From Methanosarcina sp. UBA5 (lineage in GTDB: Archaea > Halobacteriota > Methanosarcinia > Methanosarcinales > Methanosarcinaceae): DNA of 32,118 bases. The position numbers were made by a program, and so were the translations under genes. The stretch spans positions 13,914 to 46,031 of the forward strand of contig NZ_DAVG01000084.1 of assembly GCF_002505485.1 (NCBI RefSeq). Direction: 5' to 3'. Below, one piece after another: positions 16,017 to 24,182 of this stretch. Under the pieces are notes generated by a model. That model had not been told where the DNA came from, searched no databases, and saw only the letters and a program-made list of their open reading frames with translations. How positions within the stretch are numbered: position 1 is the stretch's first letter; every line of letters starts with the position of its first letter.

Positions 16017-16696
16017 TATTTCTTTCTCTTCATTCTTTCCATTTCTTCCCTCTTCTCTTCATTTTTTCCTTCATTTTCTCTTAGCATTTTCTCCATTTCG
16101 GCTGCTATTTTTTGGACTTCGGAGATATCTTCAGTCTCAGTCAGTCTGTAAGTAAGTTCAAGCAGCCTTTCTTTCAGGGAACCAAGTTCATCAAGGGCAA
16201 AGTTAAGCTCTTCAAGAAGGACTCCCAGGGATTTTATCTCGATTAAATCTGAAATTTTTTCAGGGCCTGTCTTTATAAGGGAAAGTGTCTCGGGAGAACA
16301 GAGGTCAACGTCATATTCTTCTTCAAAATCTCCTTTTGGGAGCGTTTTAAGCCACCTCACACTCCTGATATGCCTGATAAAATCGCTGATCTGCTGGTAT
16401 TCATAGTCTCCGGTAACCTTTCCAATCAGCATTTCGTTCCTGGTTTTGAGCGGGGCTGCCACAAGGTCTCCTTTCTTTATTTTTGTAATAAATGAATATA
16501 TCTCTCCTGCCCAGGAAGAGCTACGCTCTTCCTGCATCCCGGGATATTTATCGAGCATTATTTTCTTTACCTGTGCTTCGTTTCTAATACTGGATAAATC
16601 CGGGAATTCAGCCCATCCTATTGTAATCACGCTGTTTTCCAGGATCAGCTCTTCATCTTCTAAGGTGCCTGCAGCTTTGATCAGCCAGAATTTCAT
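16016..16696 (-). CDS. EVE/PUA-like N-terminal domain protein with a coiled-coil tail
   Basis: 226 residues from the ATG at 16696, which has GGAG seven bases before it; the ATG at 16714 lies upstream of that site. Residues 1 to about 135 match the EVE/PUA-like module often found at the front of Mrr-type restriction proteins: KFWLIKAAG, ITIGWAEFPDLS, KYPG, SSWAGEIYSFITKIKKGDLVAAPLKTRNEMLIGKVTGDYEY, then IRHIRSVRWL. Such modules bind modified bases or RNA. The nuclease domain that normally follows is absent. Instead residues about 150-226 are helical, ending in a lysine/glutamate-rich coiled coil. It is convergent with pheT and shares its terminator. A role in recognising modified nucleic acid is plausible but unproven. 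Confidence 0.75.
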   Translation of the reverse strand: MKFWLIKAAGTLEDEELILENSVITIGWAEFPDLSSIRNEAQVKKIMLDKYPGMQEERSSSWAGEIYSFITKIKKGDLVAAPLKTRNEMLIGKVTGDYEYQQISDFIRHIRSVRWLKTLPKGDFEEEYDVDLCSPETLSLIKTGPEKISDLIEIKSLGVLLEELNFALDELGSLKERLLELTYRLTETEDISEVQKIAAEMEKMLRENEGKNEEKREEMERMKRKK

Positions 16697-16937
16697 AACC
16701 GGTCTCCTTTTCATTTTAACTTTGCGTTTTTCTAGAAAATTCTACTTATTAGCTCCATTTTTACCGTTTTCAGGTTTTTATAATTGGTTATAGATAACTG
16801 GAGCAAAGGTACGAATTTCGGTACATGCCCAGCGAATCCGAGAAAAATTCTGAGGGACTGAATACAAGATGGTTTTCTATATTCCAGATTAAACGCCAGA
16901 ATTAGGCTCGAAACAGGATGGAAACCTGAGATCACAA

Positions 16938-17732
16938 TTACAGGAATTCATTTTCATCCAAAGGTTCGGCTGCTTCCAGATAGTACCTGAAAAGTTCCTT
17001 TCCCCAGCATATGGCTTTTTCCCCAAAAGACAGAACTAGCTGGTCCCTTAACTTTCCGTTTTTTTCGAAAAGTTTGAATGCAGCGAGCCTATCCGTTACA
17101 ATCAGGGATGGAACTGCTGTCGGCTCTCGTACTATAAAAAGCCTGGAATTGCTGGCTCTGGACAGTTTCTCTGCCTCTTTACGATTATTTAAAAATAAAC
17201 GATGTGCAACACTTTCAGTCATGCATAGTATAATTTCAGCTCCCTTCTCCGTAATCTCTGTATAAATTGCAGGAGCTTGAGGATGAAAATAAGCTGCAAA
17301 GGTCAGGACCTCCCTTGAGCTTAGAATACTATCCCGGAGTATTTTCGGGGTCTCGAATAGATGCCCGGCGTCAGGTTCCAGTAATTCGCAGTGTCCGAGT
17401 TCGTCAATTCTCTTCAGCAAGAACTCAGGAATCGAGCTTAAATCATGGCTCAGCCAGTATTCAGTATTTTCTCCTAAAAGCTCAGCCGTACTCAACAGAG
17501 GCTGCATATTTTCAACTATTATCTCCCCAATCTCGGACAGCCTGTAGATTTTATTCTTTTGGGTTATCAGGCCGGATTCTTTCATTTTTTTCATATGAAG
17601 CTGGATCGAACTGGCATTCACGCTAAGCAGTTCTTTTATCTCATCGACGTCCCTTGGTTTTTCCTTCAGGAGCAGTAGAATATCTTTTCTTCTGCCCGAA
17701 AAAAGAATCAGGTTAAGAAGGCAATGTTTCAT
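16938..17732 (-). CDS. Msr/FilR1-type transcriptional regulator (winged HTH plus DUF1724)
   Basis: 264 residues. Residues about 10-75 are an ArsR-like winged helix-turn-helix (GRRKDILLLLKEKPRDVDEIKELL, then ASSIQLHMKKMKESGLI). Residues about 125-250 match the FilR1 middle/DUF1724 domain: ILRDSILSSREVLTFAAYFHP, GAEIILCMTESVAHRL, LIVTDRLAAFKLFEKNGKLRDQLVL. This architecture is expanded in Methanosarcina, where Msr proteins control methylotrophic methyltransferase genes. No such target lies nearby, so the regulon is unknown. It contains no obvious cofactor-binding cysteine cluster. The ATG has only a weak GTGAG-like site. The gene stands alone. Confidence 0.88.
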   Translation of the reverse strand: MKHCLLNLILFSGRRKDILLLLKEKPRDVDEIKELLSVNASSIQLHMKKMKESGLITQKNKIYRLSEIGEIIVENMQPLLSTAELLGENTEYWLSHDLSSIPEFLLKRIDELGHCELLEPDAGHLFETPKILRDSILSSREVLTFAAYFHPQAPAIYTEITEKGAEIILCMTESVAHRLFLNNRKEAEKLSRASNSRLFIVREPTAVPSLIVTDRLAAFKLFEKNGKLRDQLVLSFGEKAICWGKELFRYYLEAAEPLDENEFL

Positions 17733-17942
17733 TTTTGCTCACTTTCGGTCTCTACCTTTGCCTCTATACCAATATCATAAAAACTTTTTGATTTTGGGCC
17801 CTCGGTTTTTAACTGCTTTTATTTTTTATTGCATTTTATTTTTTATTACAGGATTTGATTAATACAGTTTTATTGGTCTAAGAGGCAGTAACAGCAAAAT
17901 AAAGATAAAATCTTAGAGTATATTTTTGATTATTAAATCAAT

Positions 17943-18923
17943 TTGGTGAGAACACTGATTCTTGAAAAAAAATTCTCTTCACACAGTAAAGGTTCAGAAG
18001 AAATTAAACCTCTTATATCTGGCGATTTAATTGATAGCTCAATCAGTAATTCGATCTACAGTTGCAGTATTCCGGTGAATAACTCAATGGATACTGCAGT
18101 CCGTAACTCTATGAATGACTCACTAAATAACCAGGTCAATGATCCAATAAGTAGCTCGATGAATAACTCAATAAATAACTCGATCAAAAATTTGTCAGGT
18201 AGCTCAATAATTAACTCTATTGGAATGGAATTTATCCTGATCCCTACCGGAGAATTTAATATGGGCTCTCCAATACTTGAAAAACGAAGAAAGCTCTGGG
18301 AAAGCCCTGTGCATAGAGTAACGATTGAAAAACCTTTTTATCTGGGCAGGTATCCGGTGACACAGGAGCAATGGCAAAAAGTCATGGGGAACAATCCTGC
18401 GTATTTCAAGGGCGAAAAGCATCCGGTTGAAAACGTTTCCTGGAATGAGATTCAGGTCTTTTTCCGGAAACTCAATGCTCTGGAAAATGTCGATGGAATT
18501 TCCCGAATCTACCGTCTTCCAACCGAAGCTGAATGGGAATATGCCGCCAGGGCAGGAACTGCAACTGCTTATTTTTTTGGAGATGACGAATCGAAACTTA
18601 CGGAATATGCTTGGTTTCTGGAAAATTCCGGGCTTGAAACCCATCCGGTCGGCCTGAAAAAACCAAATTCCTGGGGGCTTTATGATATCTATGGAAATTT
18701 AGGGGAATGGGTACAGGACGAGTACCATATCAGTTACAAAGGTGCCCCGGAAGACGGGAGGGCTTGGGAAAACGCTTTTCCAAGCGTATCCACTCCAGTG
18801 AGGATAAGGAGAGGTGGAGGCTGGAATGGAAATGCAGGCTGCTGTCGGTCGGCTGAAAGACTTTTTGCGGCTCAGGATAAAAAGTTAAATAGCCTGGGAT
18901 TCAGGATAGTCAGGGAAATATGA
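17943..18923 (+). CDS. SUMF1/formylglycine-generating-enzyme-like protein with an Asn/Ser repeat N-terminus
   Basis: Up to 326 residues. Residues 94-326 are a SUMF1/FGE-sulfatase domain: GMEFILIPTGEFNMGSP, HRVTIEKPFYLGRYPVTQEQWQKVMG, HPVENVSWNE, YRLPTEAEWEYAARAG, NSWGLYDIYGNLGEWVQD, RIRRGGGWNG. The C-terminal active-site area reads G-G-G-W-x4-G-C-C-R-S. The paired cysteines that oxidise sulfatase cysteine in true FGE are not both in place, so it is probably a family relative, for instance a lectin-like or stress-linked SUMF1 domain. Residues about 30-93 are low-complexity, built of N-S-[I/M]-N-N and N-S-[I/M]-x-[D/N]-S-like units. The start is uncertain: the frame opens with TTG (17943) and GTG (17946) and no ribosome binding site is seen. 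Internal ATGs inside the repeat are alternatives. Confidence 0.82.
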   Translation: MVRTLILEKKFSSHSKGSEEIKPLISGDLIDSSISNSIYSCSIPVNNSMDTAVRNSMNDSLNNQVNDPISSSMNNSINNSIKNLSGSSIINSIGMEFILIPTGEFNMGSPILEKRRKLWESPVHRVTIEKPFYLGRYPVTQEQWQKVMGNNPAYFKGEKHPVENVSWNEIQVFFRKLNALENVDGISRIYRLPTEAEWEYAARAGTATAYFFGDDESKLTEYAWFLENSGLETHPVGLKKPNSWGLYDIYGNLGEWVQDEYHISYKGAPEDGRAWENAFPSVSTPVRIRRGGGWNGNAGCCRSAERLFAAQDKKLNSLGFRIVREI

Positions 18924-19752
18924 TCCAGATTTGAGCTGGTTGATTTAAAAAATTAGTTGCTTTTCTTCTCTATTATCTATTCTTGCTACCGGTAAAAGTA
19001 GTAATACGTTCTAATCCTATACTCCATCCTATGCATCCTGGTCCCTGTCTGTTTTACTTGCAGGCAGGGGCAAAAAGAGATTCAGGTGCTTTCGACAATC
19101 TAAGAGGCGACTTAGATTTCGTGTCTATTCGGAGAGACACTAGTTATGCTACTTGTGTCTTTTTGGTAGAGACACTTAACTATACTACAAACTAATATTT
19201 AATACCTTTGTTTATTTTTTTGCTATATTATATTACAGATTATAAAAATTATTTTACACAATTGAGTTAACTCCTTTAGGTGACTCCTTTAGGTGACTCC
19301 TTTAGATAACTCCTTTAGGTAACTACTTCCAATAACTCTAGATATAATTTTGATAACTTCCAGTTGACAGAAAAGTATTTGACCGGAGATTTGAATAAAC
19401 TGTTGGCGAGTTCGGGAAATCCTTAAAGAGTACAGTTATACCCTACTTATTAAATTCAGGTAGCCTGTGCAGGCTATGAGAAAAATGCAGTGTAGAAAAA
19501 GAATCTTCCTCAATTCAAATATAGCAAACGTCCGGAATATGCCATTGAAATCAATATAAAGAAGACAGCCTCAGAATCTGAAACGCCAATAGTATTCCTT
19601 ATCAAAGGTCAGCGTGAGCCCATGTCAATATTGTTGATTGAAGTATGTGGTTAAGACTGTCCAACAGGAACTGCGGACTTAAAAATTATATTTGAAACTT
19701 GAATAAAAAAAGTTTTTAAACATTATTTCTTAATAAATAAGGGTGTTGTCAA
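18924..19752. other. Long intergenic region with small repeats and dyads
   Basis: No supported gene. It contains an imperfect direct repeat, GAGACACTAGTTATGCTAC / GAGACACTTAACTATACTAC (about 19131-19150 and 19168-19188), and the 13-bp tandem array at 19270-19347. A palindrome, TAGCCTG-TG-CAGGCTA, lies at 19461-19476. A 48-codon protein-like open stretch (about 19494-19653, reading RPEYAIEINIKK and then IVFLIKGQREP) has no start or known homology and may be a gene remnant. Confidence 0.45.
19270..19347. repeat. 13-bp tandem repeat, four good and two degenerate units
   Basis: ACTCCTTTAGGTG occurs at 19270-19282 and 19283-19295. It then varies to ACTCCTTTAGATA (19296-19308) and ACTCCTTTAGGTA (19309-19321), followed by two decayed units up to 19347. 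The period is exactly 13 bases. No function is apparent. Confidence 0.85.
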
Positions 19753-20094
19753 TTGACAGATTCTAAAAATAATATTCAAGGTAGCAAAAATAGTTCCAAA
19801 CTTCTTTCTCTAAATAAAAGAATTATTATCAGAATTTATATTGTTATAGTCTGGTTTACAATTGCGCAAATATTATTGATTACAACTGAGATGGCATCTT
19901 ATGAAGACATCAAGTATTTCTTCTGGGCAGAATCAGTCTTAGTGCCATTATTGTTTGTGCTGTACATAAGGGGAGTACCAGATCAACTATCTAGAGAACA
20001 AGAAAAAGAACAGAAAAAGGCAATATTTGTGCTCGCCTTCTCTTTCGCATGTCTGATAATAGCGTTTTTTACGGCTATATTTATTAGATACTAA
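19753..20094 (+). CDS. Small membrane protein with three predicted membrane helices
   Basis: 113 residues, family not recognised. A polar, Asn/Ser/Lys-rich N-terminus (1-23) is followed by hydrophobic segments at about 25-44 (RIYIVIVWFTIAQILLI), 55-70 (YFFWAESVLVPLLFVLYI) and 90-111 (IFVLAFSFACLIIAFFTAIF). A charged loop between the last two (SREQEKEQKKA) probably faces the cytoplasm. The start appears to be TTG at 19753 with a weak GGGTG site about eight bases before it. The start codon lies inside a GTCAATTGAC palindrome (19748-19757). It is flanked by long non-coding DNA on the left and a broken metallo-hydrolase gene on the right. Confidence 0.6.
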   Translation: MTDSKNNIQGSKNSSKLLSLNKRIIIRIYIVIVWFTIAQILLITTEMASYEDIKYFFWAESVLVPLLFVLYIRGVPDQLSREQEKEQKKAIFVLAFSFACLIIAFFTAIFIRY

Positions 20095-20163
20095 AATATG
20101 TTCAAAAGATACAATTTGTGTACTCAATTTCTCAAATTAAGATGTCCATTATTAAGGGTTTTG

Positions 20164-20583
20164 TTACTCTCTATCAAATACGTAAGTTGTGCCGACCGTA
20201 TTGAGCAGGAGTTGTTCTGGCATCGCTTCTGCAAACCGGTTTATAGCCTTCCAGCCGATACAATGCATGGTACGATATATCAAGGGCTTTATCCTTCTCA
20301 TCTCGTCAATTGTGGGCTGAATTATCGGGTCAAAAATCCTGCCTGTGAGGTGAAAGCCTCCAAGGACTGCATAAACCTTATCCGTTCCTGCAAATTTCTT
20401 TGCATACTCAACTGTATTTTCGGACTTTATGGGAATAACAAAGGCCTCAGGATGAAGAAAAAGCGGAATTTTTTTCTTTCCCTCTCCAGTTATAAACTTT
20501 ATGAGTCTCTCAAGCCCGAAAAAATGATCCGGATGCTCGTGGCTAAGGATGATGGCCTCAAGCCTGTTCAGGTAGGCTTTCAA
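20164..20583 (-). pseudogene. Metallo-beta-lactamase-fold hydrolase, truncated remnant
   Basis: About 139 codons of a family whose full members have about 250-290 residues. The metal motif S-H-E-H-P-D-H (14-20) and the downstream KVYAVLGGFHL-TG block (69-80) are of the type in dihydropterin-aribofuranosyl aminobenzene phosphate synthase-like and related MBL proteins. The N-terminal part before NRLEAIILSHEHPDH is missing. The stretch between LFLHPEAF and NTVEYAKKF, normally several dozen residues, is also deleted. The reading frame stays open upstream to about 20602 (LQARLLKAY), but there is no ATG: the first candidate start is TTG. This points to a decayed gene with both a 5' truncation and an internal deletion. 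A shortened protein could still be made; metal binding would lack partner residues. Confidence 0.7.
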
Positions 20584-20915
20584 AAGCCTTGCTTGTAATA
20601 ATGTACAGGATTTATACAGGTGAAGAGCGGGAATCGTTATAAATTTTCAAAAAGATTTATTCGGTTATAGCTTTGGTTGTCGCTTTATTTCAAGCAGTTC
20701 AATATTTTTTTAGTTTTTTCAATTTTCCTGCTCAATAACTATATGTGCTTATATCGGCAGTGTGCCAATTTTTCTGTAAAATTACAAATTTTAAAAAGTT
20801 ATCAACTCGAAAACTCGATATTAGTAGACTGATTTCATGTACTGTGCATAAGAACTTGACTTTGAATTTACAGCAAATTAGGGACACTGTCCTTATATCT
20901 GTATGCTTCTCTATA

Positions 20916-20947
20916 TTTATCTATACTTTATCTATACTTTATCTATA
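20916..20947. repeat. 11-bp tandem repeat, three units, entering the 3' end of a gene
   Basis: TTTATCTATAC is repeated at 20916-20926, 20927-20937 and 20938-20947, the last copy shortened by one base. The array runs into the stop codon of the minus-strand methyltransferase gene (20943-20945). Confidence 0.75.
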
Positions 20948-21788
20948 CTTTTCTTGCAGCTATCGCTATCCAGTCCCCGCCTTTCCGGTATGACTCTCCG
21001 GATAGACTGTTCCATGCCTGTTCAACTCTAAATCCACTCTTTTCAAGAGTCAGACTTATAGTTTCAAAGGAATAGTCGTGCAGCCATAGCCTGTAAACCT
21101 TTACAGTCCCATCTTCATCCATGATAATATACTGATTTAGCCAGGTATCATCTTCCGGATAATCAAATCCTTCTTCCAGCACAAGGTGCCTGCCCGGTCT
21201 CCAGAAACCACCTTCAGAGAAATACCACCTGTTTTTGAGCCCTTCCCGCATGCGTAGCTCTCTTGTGGACACATCAAAAATGAAAATTCCGTTGTCTTTA
21301 AGTGTCCTGTGGACAAGGCTCAGGAGCAGGTCACGTTTTTCATTGGAAAAGGTACAGATTTCCCCATAGACCTGAAGAACGGCATCAAAAGTCTCCTTAT
21401 AATCGATATTGAAAAAGTCTGCACAGATATAATCGATATCATTCCCATCTCTTTCAGCCTGAACCCGAGCATAGTCTATAGACCTTCGGGAAAGGTCGAT
21501 ACCGGTTACTTTCATACATTCAAAGCACAGCCTGCTGCTGTACAGCCCTGGCCCGCAGCCAAGATCAAGTACCCGGTCTCCGGTTTTCAGGAAGCCTGAG
21601 GTTATGAGATGGCGAACTGTTTTTTCGATCTCAACATTTCTTCGGCTTGCCCCGTCATGAGACTGGTTAAGGTGAGCTTCAAGCATGCTTTTTGAGATGT
21701 ACGGATCGTCCCAGAAACGAGGTTCGCCAGGTTCGAAAAGAGGAGGCTTTAAAGATTGAGAGAAGATAGGTAAAAGATTATGGAGCAT
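20943..21788 (-). CDS. Class I SAM-dependent methyltransferase
   Basis: 281 residues. The Rossmann-type methyltransferase core covers about 55-190. Motif I is D-L-G-C-G-P-G (75-81), the acidic end of strand 2 is TGIDLS, ICADFFNIDY follows, and then FDAVLQVYGEICTF and LKDNGIFIFDVST. The C-terminal half (FSEGGFWRPGRHLVLEEGFDYPEDDTWLNQY to the end) is a beta-rich lid seen in small-molecule methyltransferases of the UbiE/Methyltransf_25 type. The N-terminal LKPPLFEPGEPRFWDDPYISKSMLEAHL is a recurring lead-in. The substrate cannot be named. No ribosome binding site precedes the ATG, so the mRNA may be leaderless. The gene is divergent from the TPR protein. Confidence 0.88.
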   Translation of the reverse strand: MLHNLLPIFSQSLKPPLFEPGEPRFWDDPYISKSMLEAHLNQSHDGASRRNVEIEKTVRHLITSGFLKTGDRVLDLGCGPGLYSSRLCFECMKVTGIDLSRRSIDYARVQAERDGNDIDYICADFFNIDYKETFDAVLQVYGEICTFSNEKRDLLLSLVHRTLKDNGIFIFDVSTRELRMREGLKNRWYFSEGGFWRPGRHLVLEEGFDYPEDDTWLNQYIIMDEDGTVKVYRLWLHDYSFETISLTLEKSGFRVEQAWNSLSGESYRKGGDWIAIAARKV

Positions 21789-22221
21789 TTAAATAGATTA
21801 TTTGATGTTCTGACATATAAAGTAAAGTAAAAGTTTTTGTAAATCTACGAAATAATTTTGCTGGTCTGCTCCATCCAGTGGCAATTCACTTTTTCTGCGT
21901 CTATGGGTTCAATATATTCATACTTATCATTATAATGACCACGTTGTTGACAAGTGTCTTATTGTAATGAATACTATTTAAATGAAAAAGATATTAAAAG
22001 ATAAATTTGCACTCGAGGGCGAGTTCTCCCTTTCTGTAGAGCAATCCAGTATCCTGAACTTAAAATATAACAGAATCAGATTGAAATTAGAGAATGGAAT
22101 TTGAAACAAAATTTCCCGAAAAATTTACCACCAATTTGGGGAGGTGGGGGTGTACCGAATTATACCGAATTCTCTTTGCAAAGAATAATCACTCTAAACC
22201 GAATCATATGAGACTGATACT
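21789..22221. other. Divergent promoter region between methyltransferase and TPR genes
   Basis: 433 bases without a supported gene. A direct 10-bp repeat TACCGAATTA / TACCGAATTC at about 22153-22172 lies about 50 bases before the TPR start. A short open frame starting at 22094 overlaps the TPR gene out of frame and is probably fortuitous. Confidence 0.45.
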
Positions 22222-23460
22222 ATGGCAAACGATTTTAAAGAAAATAGAAGCGGACGAACCGGAAAATTGGGCAGAGCAAACAAGATAGGCAAACCGGATG
22301 GGATAAGCAAAACAGATGAAGCAGGTAAAACAGATGGGACAGGTAGGACAGGCAAGGAAACAGGCAGGAAAAAAAGTACAGGCAGAGCCGATAAAGCCAT
22401 TGAGACAGCTTATGATCGCCTGAATAAAGCTCTAAAACCTTATGAAAAAGCCATTGAGAAAAAACCTGATGATGCAGCTGCCCTGGCAGGAAAAGCCTCG
22501 GTATTTCTGAGGCATAGAATGTATAAGGAGTCACTGAAAACCTTTGGAAAAGCACTTGAAGTTGAGCCTGAAAACCCTCGCTACCTTTATGAAAAAGGTT
22601 TTGTGCTCCTGCAACTCAATAGGGATGAAGCTGCCCTGCAGAGTTTTGACAGATTGCTCGAAATAAAACCTGACAGCGATAAAGCCTGGAATCTCAAAAC
22701 CTCAGTACTTTGCAGGCTAAAGCAGCACGAAAAAGCCCTTACCGACTCTGAAAAAGCCCTTGTAGCCAATCCGAAACTTGCAGGCGCCTGGCACGCAAAA
22801 GGTTATGTACTTGCGGAGCTGGGTCGATACGAAGAAGCTATAGAAGCCTATGAAGCTGCGCTTAAGCGTAACCCGAACCTTGCAAGAGCCCTGGTGGGTA
22901 AAGGCTTTGCTCTCTACAGCTTGAACAGGCCTGTGGAAGCCATGATAGCTTATGATGCTGCCCTCAAAATAAACCCTGATAATGCAAATACCTGGGTAGG
23001 GAAAGGTCTTGTCCACTTCAAACTCGGCAAATACAAAAGATCCCTTGCAGCCTGCAGCAAAGCGATTTCAATAAAGCCTGATTCTGCCGATGCCTGGTAC
23101 TGCAAAGGCATGGCCTTTTCCGGCCTGGATAAAAATGAAGAAGCTCTCGAAGCCCTTGAGAGAGTTCTCAGGCTCAATCCAGATCACATAGAGGCTAGAA
23201 AAGCCCGAGCTTCCGTAAGTTCCAAACTCGGAATCTACTTGGATAAATACGAAGAAGAAAGAATGGAAGAAGAGAAGCCGAAAGTGAAGCGAAGTGTGTG
23301 GACAAGAAAAAAGCCAACAAGTGAGATAATAAAGAAAATTAGGGGCCAAGAACGAGAGAAAAGAGGAAAAGGAAGCGAGAAAAGCGTACGAGTAGGGAAA
23401 GGGCACAAAACCGGCGAATCTAAAAAAATTACGGCAACAAGAAGAGAGAAAAAGAAATGA
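22222..23460 (+). CDS. Tetratricopeptide (TPR) repeat protein with basic low-complexity tails
   Basis: 412 residues. Residues about 1-55 are a Gly/Lys/Thr/Arg-rich tail with short repeats of the G-[K/R]-T-[D/G] kind. Residues about 90-325 hold seven full 34-residue TPR units and the first helix of an eighth. Each unit shows W/Y-x2-K-G near the start and a terminal P-[D/E/N]; examples are AWHAKGYVLAELGRYEEAIEAYEAAL and TWVGKGLVHFKLGKYKRSLAACSKAI. The last 75 residues are again strongly basic (RKKP, REKRGKG, RREKKK). TPRs are protein-binding scaffolds; the basic ends suggest contact with nucleic acid or acidic partners. No enzyme domain, signal peptide or membrane helix is seen. Only a weak GAG site precedes the ATG. 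A long hairpin follows the stop. Confidence 0.88.
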   Translation: MANDFKENRSGRTGKLGRANKIGKPDGISKTDEAGKTDGTGRTGKETGRKKSTGRADKAIETAYDRLNKALKPYEKAIEKKPDDAAALAGKASVFLRHRMYKESLKTFGKALEVEPENPRYLYEKGFVLLQLNRDEAALQSFDRLLEIKPDSDKAWNLKTSVLCRLKQHEKALTDSEKALVANPKLAGAWHAKGYVLAELGRYEEAIEAYEAALKRNPNLARALVGKGFALYSLNRPVEAMIAYDAALKINPDNANTWVGKGLVHFKLGKYKRSLAACSKAISIKPDSADAWYCKGMAFSGLDKNEEALEALERVLRLNPDHIEARKARASVSSKLGIYLDKYEEERMEEEKPKVKRSVWTRKKPTSEIIKKIRGQEREKRGKGSEKSVRVGKGHKTGESKKITATRREKKK

Positions 23461-23514
23461 TTCTCCTTCTCCTTCCTGTAGAATGAGGAAGTAAAATATA
23501 CCGCTAATTTGGGG

Positions 23515-23542
23515 GACGAGTAGGCTAAACTGCCTACTCGTC
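23515..23542 (+). terminator. Perfect 11-bp hairpin downstream of the TPR gene
   Basis: GACGAGTAGGC (23515-23525) and GCCTACTCGTC (23532-23542) form an uninterrupted stem with loop TAAACT. It starts 55 bases past the TPR stop. Only short T runs follow, so it may stabilise the mRNA end rather than terminate by itself. Confidence 0.6.
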
Positions 23543-23604
23543 AATATATGTTTTATCTCAAAATTATTACAATTTTTAATTTATTTTAATAAGTTGTATA
23601 TCGT

Positions 23605-23970
23605 ATGCATGTGGCCCAATATTTAAATCCAGCTTCGAATTTGTTTCTTTTATATAATCACTCCAAAATACCACGATGGAATTGGAATTTACTCAGTGTT
23701 TACCCTTTTGCATCGCCTGTTATTGTGTTATGTATTGAACTTTCAAACAGCTTTGAATCTGCGAAATCATTTAAGGGTACAACAAGCGCTTCTCGCTCGA
23801 TTAAGAAATATATAAGTTTCAATATGTAATCAAAAAAAATCATAAAATCGGTTAGTGAAGACTACGCAAAAATTTTAAATCAGGAATTTTCAATAATGAA
23901 ATTTTTAGAATACATTATCAAAAATGTAATTAGAATAGATGAAATAAAGGCTTTTCTTGTGAACTATTGA
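23605..23970 (+). pseudogene. Possible broken small gene split by one stop codon
   Basis: A 74-codon frame (23605-23829) ends in TAA and the same frame stays open for another 46 codons to TGA at 23968-23970. The second half reads like real protein (SEDYAKILNQEF, then LEYIIKNVIRIDEIKAFLVNY). I do not recognise it and see no ribosome binding site. It may be a decayed gene, or chance in AT-rich DNA. The rest of the 23543-24119 spacer shows nothing else. Confidence 0.25.
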
Positions 23971-24119
23971 ATAAAAACCAAAAATTAGTATGAGTAGTCA
24001 CTCGGAACTACAGCAAATCGGAAAGCCCATGAGGCTGGAAAAACGTAGCACTGGTTAATACAGTTTTGAATATTCCCCTCTTTCAGGTAAGGATAATTTA
24101 CCTTAACAATCTCGAACTT

Positions 24120-24182
24120 TTTACTCTGCCCTTTCTTCTATTTACTTTGCCCTTTCTTCTATTTACCCTGACCTTTTCTTTA
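24120..24182. repeat. 21-bp tandem repeat, three units, entering the 3' end of a gene
   Basis: Units of the form TTTACTCTGCCCTTTCTTCTA lie at 24120-24140 and 24141-24161, with a more diverged third at 24162-24182. The array ends exactly in the TAA stop of the minus-strand ATPase gene. Confidence 0.8.

Noticed and set aside
18983..19195. 70-codon plus-strand frame after the SUMF1-like gene
   Set aside because: Composition unlike a real protein; it covers an imperfect direct repeat (GAGACACT...) that explains its apparent order.
20098..20598. 166-codon plus-strand frame opposite the metallo-hydrolase remnant
   Set aside because: The minus strand carries clear metallo-beta-lactamase motifs; this frame is its shadow.
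22094..22288. 64-codon frame overlapping the TPR start
   Set aside because: It overlaps the TPR gene out of frame, has no ribosome binding site and no known features.
22235..23544. Antisense cysteine/phenylalanine-rich frames over the TPR gene
   Set aside because: They mirror the repetitive lysine/glutamate-rich TPR coding sequence.
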